Shown here: positions 14,739 through 21,397 of the stretch, in pieces
Layout: each line of letters opens with the position of its first letter
Position numbering within the stretch: position 1 is the first letter of the stretch
Translations under genes and position numbers: made by a program
The notes under the pieces: generated by a model
Database searches by the model: none
What the model saw: the letters and a program-made list of their open reading frames with translations, nothing else
What the model was told of the DNA's origin: nothing
Assembly (NCBI GenBank): GCA_002361235.1
Contig: DESI01000003.1
Span: 16,230 to 37,626, forward strand
Source: Porphyromonadaceae bacterium UBA3318
GTDB lineage: Bacteria > Bacteroidota > Bacteroidia > Bacteroidales > Muribaculaceae
Reading direction: 5' to 3'
Length of the DNA: 21,397 nt

Positions 14739-15518
14739 TCAGTTTTTCTGTTTAGATGTGACTCCTATGCCGAAAAGCGCGAAGTCGTAGAGTGCGGGAT
14801 CGTCGGGGCGCCATTCCCTTAATTTTGCGGTCAGGGCTTCCACCGACTTGCGGTCGTTGGCCTTGCGGACGAGCAATCCCAAGTCGCGGGCCACGTTGCC
14901 CACATGCACGTCCAGGGGTATGAACAGTTTGCTTTTAGGTATGGATTTCCATACGCCCATGTCCACGATTCCGTCGTCGCGCACGAACCACCGCAGCGCC
15001 ATGTTCAGGCGCTTCAGGGCTGTGTGCTGCAGGTCGTGGGGGAGGCAACGCTGCACCGGCACGCCGCCGTTGGCTTCGGTGATGCGCTGCTGCATACGTT
15101 CGGCCAACGCCCATGCCGGCGCTTCGGAATCCCTGATTTCCGGCGTCTGCGCGAATGCGTCCAGCGACGGATAATCCTTGTATATTGACCTCAGACCGGC
15201 CAAGTATTGCTGCAGATGACGTGCGAAGAACGTGCGGTGCAGGTTCATGTCCGGGTCCAGATCCATGTAGCCCTGATCCATCACATAGTTGTAAGGGTCA
15301 TTGTCCATCAGGTTCAGAATCCGGTCGGCGTCGCGGCATATCATCTTGCGGTTGCCCCACGCGATGTTGGCCGCGAGCAGACCGGCTATCTCTATGTCCT
15401 GTGCCTTGGAGAACCGGCGCGGAAACTGCACCGGATCCTGCGGTATGAATTCGGGAGCGTTGATGCGCGCCGCCTCGCGGTCGAGCAGCTCTTTCAGATC
15501 GGAGTCGGTCATCGTCAT
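14739..15518 (-). CDS. TIGR02757 / DUF2400 family protein
   Basis: A 259-residue cytoplasmic protein of a conserved family common in Bacteroidetes. Family hallmarks include EIAGLLAANIAWGNRKMI (about 43-60), RLNMALRWFVRDDGIVDMGVW (in two parts, RLNMALRWFV and RDDGIVDMGVW), IPLDVHVGNVARDLGLL and PALYDFALFGIG at the end. The helical pattern has been likened to HhH-GPD DNA glycosylases, but I see no proven catalytic residues, and function is unknown. Its ATG overlaps the stop of the upstream lipoprotein gene by four bases (ATGA), indicating translational coupling. It is followed one base later by the GHL10 gene. Confidence 0.9.
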   Translation of the reverse strand: MTMTDSDLKELLDREAARINAPEFIPQDPVQFPRRFSKAQDIEIAGLLAANIAWGNRKMICRDADRILNLMDNDPYNYVMDQGYMDLDPDMNLHRTFFARHLQQYLAGLRSIYKDYPSLDAFAQTPEIRDSEAPAWALAERMQQRITEANGGVPVQRCLPHDLQHTALKRLNMALRWFVRDDGIVDMGVWKSIPKSKLFIPLDVHVGNVARDLGLLVRKANDRKSVEALTAKLREWRPDDPALYDFALFGIGVTSKQKN

Positions 15519-15880
15519 TTGTCCCCGGCCTCCTGTTTCATAGCCTCCGCGGCCTCCTCAAGCTCGCGGGCCACGGACGGATTGACGGTCTTGAGCGTCG
15601 ATACGAAAGCCGAATCGAACGCCGCCGCGCTCTGCTGCTTGCCCGCGCCCGAAAACTTGCTCTGCTTGGCGCGAGCCTCGAGCAGCTGACGCTGCAGTTC
15701 GATGGTGTCGCGCCATGGGCGGTTCAGGAATATACGGGCCGCCTCGCGTCCCTCCATTGCCGCAGCCTCGATGTCGGCTGCATTCTCGCCCCCCTTGTTC
15801 TCCTTATTGCCTCCGCATGCGGCAGGCATAATCAGCAATGACGCTATGCCCAGAGATGCGATTATATTTTTGATATTCAT
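15515..15880 (-). CDS. Small hypothetical lipoprotein
   Basis: A 121-residue protein starting MNIKNIIASLGIASLLIMPAAC, a type II signal peptide with lipobox PAAC and a probable lipidated Cys22. A Gly/Asn/Lys-rich linker follows, then a charged helical domain rich in Ala, Glu and Lys (AAAMEGREAARIFLNRPW, QRQLLEARAKQS, ARELEEAAEAMKQEAG). I do not recognise the family. It starts eight bases after the S9 peptidase gene ends and overlaps the next gene by four bases, so it is made together with both. Confidence 0.8.
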   Translation of the reverse strand: MNIKNIIASLGIASLLIMPAACGGNKENKGGENAADIEAAAMEGREAARIFLNRPWRDTIELQRQLLEARAKQSKFSGAGKQQSAAAFDSAFVSTLKTVNPSVARELEEAAEAMKQEAGDK

Positions 15881-15888
15881 TGTCTCAG

Positions 15889-18417
15889 TTATTTATACAG
15901 CGCGTCCCACCACGACGGATCGTCCTGGAGCCACTTGGCGAACCAGGCCATGATGGTGTTGTGCCACGACAGTTTGTTGTTGAAATTTGAAATCACATGG
16001 TTCTCGTCCTTCACGGTGATGAACTCCACGTCGCGGCCCAGGATCTTAAGGGCGTTGAACAGCTGGATGCTCTCGCCGATAGGCACGTTGGTGTCGACCG
16101 TGCCGTGCAGGAGCAGGAGCGGAGTGTGTATCTTGTCGGCGTTGAACAGCGAGCCCTGCTTTGTGAATAGTTCCGGATCGGTCCAGGGGTAGCTCTTGGC
16201 CGCTGCCACCGAGTTGTAGCTGTAGCCCCAGAATCCCTCGCCCCAGTAGCTCGTGACGTTCGAGATACCGGCGTGGCTGATGGCCGCGTGGAATATGTCG
16301 GTCTTGGTGAGCAGATACTGAGTCATGAAGCCTCCGTAGCTTGCGCCGAGACATCCGATGCGGTCTTTGTTCACGAACGGATGCGCCTTGCAGAATTCCT
16401 TCACGCCCTGGATTATCTCGTCGGCCGTGCGCTTGCCCCATGCGTTGACGTGGCGCGCGGAATACTCCTGGCCGTAGCCGGTGGTGCCGCTGGGATTCAG
16501 CACATACACCACATAATCCCGGCTGGCGAACACCTGCGGCGAATAGAGGTGATAGAACGATGCGTTGCTGGGCGACGTGCCGCCGTAGTAATACACTATC
16601 AGCGGATATTTCTTATTTGCGTCGAAATCGGGGGGCAGACACATATAGCCGTCCACCACGGTGCCGTCCGATGCCGTGAAATTCCAGGGCTCCATCTTGC
16701 CGAACTGCGTGTCGCCGAGCCATTCCTTCAGCGGGTCGTCCACCAGGGTGGACTTGCCGTTCTTCAGGTTGAGCAGGCACGCCACTCCGTCGTCGGTGAA
16801 GCTGCCGCCCCAGTAAGCCGCGTAGCGGTCCTCGCGGTCGCCGATGCTGAAGCCGCGCACGGTCTGCAGATTCTCCTTGCCAAGTATCACGATCTTGCCG
16901 TCCGAGGGGTTAAGCTGATACAGGTCGCGGAAGAAACCGCGCTCGCCGATGAAGTATATCTTGTTGTCCGCGGCGTTCCATACATGCGTTCCTTCCAGCG
17001 ACGGGTCGAAATCCTTTGTCACGGGCTTAACCGACCTGTCGCTCAGGGTCATTATGAATCCCTGGTTGTCGAAGTTGTTGGCGATGGGTTCAGGGTCATG
17101 GTTTGCGCCGATGCGGTCGAACGCGTCCGGACCGCCCACAACGAACAGACGCGTTGCGTCGGGCGAATAAATGGCGTTGGATACGAATCCGTCGGCATCG
17201 TTGATGATGGTGTCGGTGGCGAATGTGTTCATGTCCATCTGCACGAGCGACACGCGGTAGAACGGGTACTTGTCGGGAGTCTGACGCTGTGACATATACA
17301 GCAGTTTCGAACCGTCGCGGCTGATGTCGCAGATGGAAGTGGTGCCACCGCCGTAGGTCAGCGGCACGGCCACGCCGTTCTCTATGTCATAGCGGCAGAT
17401 GTAGAACCGGTCGCGGTCGCCCGGAATGCGGTCGTCGGGACTGGAGTAGCGGCGCATCACGCCCTCGTTCTTGGCCCCGTCTACCTTGTCGTAATAGAAC
17501 AGATATTTCTCGTCCGGGCTGAACGTCACGCCCTGATCGGGAATTGCCGTGGCGATGCGGGTTGTGCGCATGGAGGGTACCTCCATCACGTACAGGTCAT
17601 AGTCCTTTACACCCTCTTTGGTGAAAAACAGACTGTTGGACTTAGGCATCCAGTCGGCCGAGAAGTCGATGTTCTCCGACACGGTGCGGCCTGTGGCGGT
17701 CTCGGTCATTACGACCCGCTTGCGCGATTCTTCGGCCGAGATTACCTCGCGGTAACGGGTCAGCAGATACTTGCCGTCGGGGCTGAGGGCCATCGACGAC
17801 ACGCGCTCGCCCTGCATGGTGGAGAGGGGTGAGACGCGGCGATCCATGTCGGCGCCGGAAGATACCCTGACGGACTCGAAATCCTTGTCAGGCACGAATT
17901 CAAGCCGGAACTCCGGCTTGCCCGGGTCGTCGGGCATGGTCAGCACGTTGACAATCAGTGAATAGTCCTGCTGCGGCAGCAGTTCAATGTCAGCCGACTG
18001 CTCGCCCGGCACACTGTCGGCCGTGGTCTTGGAGATCTTGACGTCGCCGTTCAGTATCACATCGGCGCGGGGCGAGGAAACGAGCTTCAGCTTCCCCTTG
18101 GCAAACCGTTCGGCGCGCAGATGTGACGCGAAGGTGCGGAGCTGCGGAGCGTTCTTGCTGTCGACCAACACCTGGTTGCCGGCCGTGTCGGGCGTCATCG
18201 CGGTCCAACCGGCCGTCTCCGGCCATTGTGTGGCGAAATGGCGCGACTTAAGCAGTTTGTCGGCGCTGAAAGGATTCTCCTTCTGCACCGAGTCGGGCTT
18301 CTGCGGCAGGTGAAGCGTCACAGGCGCCGAACCCTTGAATCCGCCAATCACGTATGCCGATGCGCCTGCGGTCATAAACCCCGCCAATGCCACGGCCAGA
18401 ACACTCTTTGCTCTCAT
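15889..18417 (-). CDS. S9-family prolyl oligopeptidase-like serine peptidase
   Basis: An 842-residue exported peptidase of the dipeptidyl-peptidase/acylaminoacyl-peptidase type. It starts with a signal peptide (MRAKSVLAVALAGFMTAGASA). Residues about 190-560 are WD40-like beta-propeller blades (LSPDGKYLLTRY, FSPDEKYLFYYD, ISRDGSKLLYMS, YSPDATRLFVVGG). The alpha/beta-hydrolase domain follows. Its catalytic triad is complete: Ser693 in GASYGG, Asp775 in HGTVDTNVP and His807 in DENHV. It is the first gene of the four-gene unit. No consensus promoter is evident in the 110 bases upstream, which contain the terminator hairpin of the previous gene. Such peptidases process peptides in the periplasm; whether it is strictly proline-specific cannot be told. 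Confidence 0.95.
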   Translation of the reverse strand: MRAKSVLAVALAGFMTAGASAYVIGGFKGSAPVTLHLPQKPDSVQKENPFSADKLLKSRHFATQWPETAGWTAMTPDTAGNQVLVDSKNAPQLRTFASHLRAERFAKGKLKLVSSPRADVILNGDVKISKTTADSVPGEQSADIELLPQQDYSLIVNVLTMPDDPGKPEFRLEFVPDKDFESVRVSSGADMDRRVSPLSTMQGERVSSMALSPDGKYLLTRYREVISAEESRKRVVMTETATGRTVSENIDFSADWMPKSNSLFFTKEGVKDYDLYVMEVPSMRTTRIATAIPDQGVTFSPDEKYLFYYDKVDGAKNEGVMRRYSSPDDRIPGDRDRFYICRYDIENGVAVPLTYGGGTTSICDISRDGSKLLYMSQRQTPDKYPFYRVSLVQMDMNTFATDTIINDADGFVSNAIYSPDATRLFVVGGPDAFDRIGANHDPEPIANNFDNQGFIMTLSDRSVKPVTKDFDPSLEGTHVWNAADNKIYFIGERGFFRDLYQLNPSDGKIVILGKENLQTVRGFSIGDREDRYAAYWGGSFTDDGVACLLNLKNGKSTLVDDPLKEWLGDTQFGKMEPWNFTASDGTVVDGYMCLPPDFDANKKYPLIVYYYGGTSPSNASFYHLYSPQVFASRDYVVYVLNPSGTTGYGQEYSARHVNAWGKRTADEIIQGVKEFCKAHPFVNKDRIGCLGASYGGFMTQYLLTKTDIFHAAISHAGISNVTSYWGEGFWGYSYNSVAAAKSYPWTDPELFTKQGSLFNADKIHTPLLLLHGTVDTNVPIGESIQLFNALKILGRDVEFITVKDENHVISNFNNKLSWHNTIMAWFAKWLQDDPSWWDALYK

Positions 18418-18456
18418 AGTTATATCGTTGTTTTCTGAACCTGAATCTTATTTATA

Positions 18457-18500
18457 GAGGGTGTATCATAATTGGCATGAACCAATTTTGACACACCCTC
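18457..18500 (-). terminator. Long hairpin terminator, second copy of the GAGGGTGT family
   Basis: A nearly perfect 19-bp stem with two mismatches and a 6-base loop, starting GAGGGTGT and ending ACACCCTC. It lies 28 bases past the FKBP gene stop; the minus-strand exit is TATAAATAAG. Its outer stem matches the terminator at 1479-1513. Confidence 0.7.
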
Positions 18501-18527
18501 GAATTCGGATGTCCTAAGGGACTCAGT

Positions 18528-19055
18528 TTAATTGTTGGGTTTCTCCAGAGCCGGGATGCTTACGAGCTTGATGCGGTACACCAGGTTGGTGTACGGGCGT
18601 ATGCTGCCCTGCGCATTCCTTCCGTAACCGGCGGTATACGGCATGATTACGGATACCGAGTCGCCGACATTCATGTTCATCACGGCCATCTGGAAACCGA
18701 TTATGTTATTGTTCACCACGGCGGTGTACAGCGAGTCGCCGTTCGTCTTGTACGACGTGCTGATCAGTGTGCCCTCGATGTCCTCCAGCTCATACTTCAC
18801 GCTGATGGTAGAGGTGGAAAGGGGACTGAGGCTGTCGGCGGTGAGACTACGGTCGTTGTACCACTTCATGTACACCTCATGATATGGCGCCCATGTGGCC
18901 GTTACCTTGTCGTATCCCGACATATCGACTGTGTCGAGCCATAGGTCGTTCTGTTCGCGCCAGTCCTGATAGTCCTCCACATCGCTGCCCAGGCAGGATG
19001 AGAGAATGCAGCCGGCGGCCACGAGGCCAAGTATTGCGAAAAATAACTTCTTCAT
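18528..19055 (-). CDS. FKBP-type peptidyl-prolyl isomerase lipoprotein
   Basis: A 175-residue envelope lipoprotein: signal peptide MKKLFFAILGLVAAGCILSSC, with lipidation most likely at the SSC cysteine (Cys21). The C-terminal FKBP fold spans about 82-170 (STISVKYELEDIEGTLIST, NNIIGFQMAVMNMNVGDSVS, MPYTAGYGRNAQGSIRPYTN, LVYRIKLVSI). The region before it (about 25-75) is specific to Bacteroidetes members. Some expected isomerase pocket residues seem replaced, so chaperone-like rather than catalytic function is possible. It begins one base after the LemA gene stop and is followed by a terminator hairpin. Confidence 0.88.
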   Translation of the reverse strand: MKKLFFAILGLVAAGCILSSCLGSDVEDYQDWREQNDLWLDTVDMSGYDKVTATWAPYHEVYMKWYNDRSLTADSLSPLSTSTISVKYELEDIEGTLISTSYKTNGDSLYTAVVNNNIIGFQMAVMNMNVGDSVSVIMPYTAGYGRNAQGSIRPYTNLVYRIKLVSIPALEKPNN

Positions 19056-19056
19056 C

Positions 19057-19635
19057 TTAGAACTTTACTTCGGGAGCCTTCTCCGCGCCGGCCTCTGCCT
19101 TGAACTGGGGCTTCTCCTTGAAACCGAACCATCCGGCATAGATTACGGTGGGGAATTTCTTGATGCTGGTGTTGTATTCCTGCACCGACTCGGTGTAACG
19201 CTTGCGCGCCACGGTCACGCGGTTCTCGGTGCCTTCGAGCTGTGCCTGCAGGTTCAGGAAGTTCTGGTTGGCCTTCAGGTCGGGGTATGCCTCGGTTACG
19301 GCCAGCAGCGACTTCAGCGCGCCCGACAGCTCGTTCTGAGCCGCCTGGTACTTGGCCAGTGTCTCCTCGTTCAGGTTCTCGGGGTCGATGGTGATGGAAG
19401 TGGCTTTGGCGCGCGCCTCGGTCACCTTGGTCAGTGTGGCTTCCTCATGGGTGGAATATCCCTTCACGGTGTTGACCAGGTTGGGGATAAGGTCCGAACG
19501 GCGCTGGTACTGGTTCTCGACCTCGGCCCAGGCCTGGTCCACACCCTGCTGTTTCTCCACCAGCGAGTTGTAGTTGCAGCTCGACAGTCCGCACAGGGCG
19601 AACAGAGCCACGCAGATCATTATGATTTTCTTCAT
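19057..19635 (-). CDS. LemA-family lipoprotein
   Basis: A 192-residue LemA protein. I start at 19635 (MKKIIMICVALFALCGLSSC), which gives a lipoprotein signal with LSSC; an ATG nine bases upstream is also in frame. The all-helical LemA domain follows, with signature YNSLVEKQQGVDQAWAEVEN, YQRRSDLIPNLVNTVKGY, then EATLTKVTEARAKA, ENRVTVARKRYTESVQEYN and IKKFPTVIYAGWFGFKEKP. The exact function of LemA proteins is unknown, with envelope roles inferred. It usually precedes TPM-domain (YgcG) genes; here the next gene, one base away, encodes an FKBP lipoprotein. It follows glyQS by 36 bases without a clear promoter. Confidence 0.93.
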   Translation of the reverse strand: MKKIIMICVALFALCGLSSCNYNSLVEKQQGVDQAWAEVENQYQRRSDLIPNLVNTVKGYSTHEEATLTKVTEARAKATSITIDPENLNEETLAKYQAAQNELSGALKSLLAVTEAYPDLKANQNFLNLQAQLEGTENRVTVARKRYTESVQEYNTSIKKFPTVIYAGWFGFKEKPQFKAEAGAEKAPEVKF

Positions 19636-19671
19636 ATCAGTCAATTTAGGTAAAATGTCGTATCGGCGGCA

Positions 19672-21222
19672 TTATTTGTCGGCCAGACGGCGCAGCAGGC
19701 TGTTGAGGCTCACCTCGTCGGCCAGGATCTTCTCCAGGTCGTCTACGTTGACACGTTTCTGCTCCATCGAGTCGCGGTAACGCAGGGTGACGGTGTTGTC
19801 CTCCAGGGTCTGATGGTCGACGGTGACGCAGAAGGGAGTACCGATGGCGTCCTGACGGCGGTAACGCTTGCCGATGGAATCCTTCTCGTCGTAATGGCAG
19901 GTGAAGTCGAAGCGGAGCTTGTGCTGTATCTCGCGTGCCTTCTCGGGCAGTCCGTCCTTCTTTACCAGCGGCATCACGGCGCACTTCACCGGCGCGATGG
20001 GAGCCGGGAAATGCATCACCACGCGCGAGTCGCCACCCTCCAGGGACTGGTTCTCGTAGCAGGAGCACATCACGCTCAGGAACATACGGTCCACGCCGAT
20101 CGATGTCTCGATGACGTAGGGAACATAGCTCTCGTTCAGTTCCGGATCGAAGTACTGTATCTTCTTGCCGCTGAATTTCTCATGCTGCGACAGGTCGAAG
20201 TCGGTGCGCGAGTGTATGCCCTCCACCTCCTTGAATCCGAAAGGCATCATGAACTCGATGTCGGTGGCGGCGTTGGCGTAGTGAGCCAGCTTCTCGTGGT
20301 CGTGGTAGCGGTATTTCTCGTCGCCCAGGCCCAGGTTCTTGTGCCACTGCAGACGCACCTTGCGCCAATAGTCGAACCACTGCATCTCCGAGCCGGGGCG
20401 TACGAAGAACTGCATCTCCATCTGCTCGAACTCGCGCATGCGGAATATGAACTGACGCGCCACGATCTCGTTGCGGAACGCCTTGCCTATCTGCGCGATA
20501 CCGAACGGGATGCGCATACGGCCCGTCTTCTGCACGTTCAGGTAATTCACGAAAATGCCCTGAGCGGTCTCGGGACGCAGGTACACGTCCATCGCGCCGT
20601 CGGCCGTGGAGCCCATCTCGGTCTTGAACATCAGGTTGAACTGACGCACGTCGGTCCAGTTGCGCGTGCCGCTGATGGGGTCTGCTATCTCGTAGTCCAG
20701 GATTATCTGCTTCAGCTCGTTGAGGTCGTTGGCGTTCATGGCGTCCGAGTAACGCTGGTGCAGCTCGTCGCGCTTGGCCTGATGCTCCAGTACGCGCGGG
20801 TTGGTCTGGCGGAACATAGCCTCGTCGAACGACTCGCCGAAACGCTTAGCGGCCTTGGCCACCTCCTTGTTAATCTTCTCGTCGAATTTGGCAATCTCGT
20901 CCTCTATCAGCACGTCGGCGCGGTAGCGCTTCTTGCTGTCGCGGTTGTCTATAAGAGGATCGTTGAACGCGTCCACGTGGCCCGATGCCTTCCAGATGGT
21001 GGGGTGCATGAAGATGGCCGAGTCGATGCCCACGATGTTGTCGTGAAGCATGGTCATTGCCTCCCACCAGTAACGCTTGATGTTGTTCTTGAGTTCCACA
21101 CCGTTCTGGCCGTAGTCGTACACAGCCGACAGACCGTCGTATATCTCCGATGACTGGAATACGAAACCATATTCCTTAGCGTGTGCTATTATGGACTTGA
21201 ATACGTCCTCTTGCTTTGCCAT
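19672..21222 (-). CDS. glyQS: Glycine--tRNA ligase, homodimeric class II type
   Basis: A 516-residue cytoplasmic enzyme that charges tRNA-Gly with glycine. It is the single-chain (alpha2) type related to the eukaryotic enzyme, not the alpha2beta2 type of E. coli. Motifs in order: GLSAVYDYGQNGVELKN (30-46), RPETAQGIFVNY (216-227), motif 2 around FRNE (249-252) and R261 in FIFRMREFEQMEMQFF, HSRTDFDLSQH (337-347) and motif 3 GVDRMFL (376-382). A C-terminal anticodon-binding domain follows (about 410-516). The ATG at 21222 fits relatives (MAKQEDVFKSIIAHAKEYGF). The promoter at 21317-21347 leaves an 87-nt leader that contains a terminator-like hairpin. Confidence 0.97.
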   Translation of the reverse strand: MAKQEDVFKSIIAHAKEYGFVFQSSEIYDGLSAVYDYGQNGVELKNNIKRYWWEAMTMLHDNIVGIDSAIFMHPTIWKASGHVDAFNDPLIDNRDSKKRYRADVLIEDEIAKFDEKINKEVAKAAKRFGESFDEAMFRQTNPRVLEHQAKRDELHQRYSDAMNANDLNELKQIILDYEIADPISGTRNWTDVRQFNLMFKTEMGSTADGAMDVYLRPETAQGIFVNYLNVQKTGRMRIPFGIAQIGKAFRNEIVARQFIFRMREFEQMEMQFFVRPGSEMQWFDYWRKVRLQWHKNLGLGDEKYRYHDHEKLAHYANAATDIEFMMPFGFKEVEGIHSRTDFDLSQHEKFSGKKIQYFDPELNESYVPYVIETSIGVDRMFLSVMCSCYENQSLEGGDSRVVMHFPAPIAPVKCAVMPLVKKDGLPEKAREIQHKLRFDFTCHYDEKDSIGKRYRRQDAIGTPFCVTVDHQTLEDNTVTLRYRDSMEQKRVNVDDLEKILADEVSLNSLLRRLADK

Positions 21223-21258
21223 TATGCTATGTTAATTTGTTAGCTTGTCTGTTAAAAA

Positions 21259-21278
21259 CGCGTCCGATTGCCGACGCG
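21259..21278 (-). terminator. Terminator-like hairpin in the glyQS leader
   Basis: CGCGTC/GACGCG pair around an 8-base loop and are followed on the minus strand by TTTTTAACAG, the layout of an intrinsic terminator. It lies between the only recognisable promoter (21317-21347) and the glyQS ATG at 21222, and no further promoter is visible after it. It may attenuate glyQS or be a stop for upstream read-through. Confidence 0.55.
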
Positions 21279-21316
21279 GTCCGGGGGCGCCATCATGGAG
21301 CCGCCAATTCAAAAAA

Positions 21317-21347
21317 CAAAATTACGAAAAATATTCGAATACACAAA
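21317..21347 (-). promoter_or_regulatory. Promoter of glyQS
   Basis: Minus-strand TTTG (21344-21347), 19 bases, perfect TAATTTTG (21317-21324). The predicted start is near 21309. Confidence 0.72.
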
Positions 21348-21352
21348 GTATA

Positions 21353-21371
21353 TGCGTGTTGCGCGCACACG
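21353..21371. other. Inverted repeat upstream of glyQS
   Basis: GCGTGT/ACACGC pair around a 7-base loop just upstream of the glyQS promoter. It could be the tail of an upstream gene's terminator or a regulator site; nothing else is recognisable to the window end. Confidence 0.35.
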
Positions 21372-21397
21372 CACTGGCTGTGAAAGATACAAAAAAA

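Noticed and set aside
16273..17292. 339-codon plus-strand frame opposite the S9 peptidase
   Set aside because: Antisense shadow; the peptidase on the other strand has a complete catalytic triad.
19813..21153. 446-codon plus-strand frame opposite glyQS
   Set aside because: Antisense shadow of a highly biased, conserved gene; no domain, start signal or promoter.

Overview
The window looks like a chromosomal piece of a gut Bacteroidales bacterium, most likely Muribaculaceae. This rests on moderately high GC in the genes, promoters of the Bacteroidetes form (TTTG, 19-21 bases, TAnnTTTG), a type IX secretion C-terminal domain, lipoprotein signals ending in SSC, the homodimeric glycyl-tRNA synthetase, and expanded families of DUF1703-type and DUF4143-type ATPases. 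The genus is inference. All recognisable genes read on the minus strand except one broken sigma factor gene.

Layout. 1-1179 is an RluB-type pseudouridine synthase, cut by the window edge, with a long Gln/Asn/Gly/Arg/Tyr repeat domain. 1180-1601 holds its promoter, a hairpin terminator and a 16-bp tandem repeat. 1602-4508 is a large exported type IX cargo protein. 4646-7301 is a decayed stretch: an ATPase whose nuclease domain has been deleted, a NUDIX hydrolase that looks intact, an ECF sigma factor that loses region 4 where a 23-bp tandem repeat begins, and a small fragment resembling part of the NUDIX gene. 7308-7730 has no convincing protein but has a perfect promoter at one end, a strong intrinsic terminator at the other and many hairpins between; I call it a candidate structured non-coding RNA of about 420 nt. 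7826-10036 holds dusB and an M16 zinc peptidase, and 10152-10835 a membrane-anchored TPR protein. 11007-11585 is a Gly/Trp-rich exported protein, and 11808-13085 a DUF4143 ATPase.

13250-18417 is a tight four-gene unit (S9 peptidase, small lipoprotein, TIGR02757/DUF2400 protein, GHL10 glycoside hydrolase). 18528-21222 is glyQS followed by a LemA-family lipoprotein and an FKBP-type isomerase lipoprotein.

How the genes work together. Translation-related functions are scattered through the window (RluB, DusB, GlyQS) and envelope or secreted functions fill most of the rest. The tight spacing in the S9-lipoprotein-DUF2400-GHL10 unit and the LemA-FKBP pair suggests co-expression. The most distinctive features are the unassigned RNA candidate, the hairpin between promoter and start codon of glyQS, and the unusual number of short tandem repeats of different periods (27, 16, 23, 25, 15, 11 and about 29 bp), several of which alter genes.
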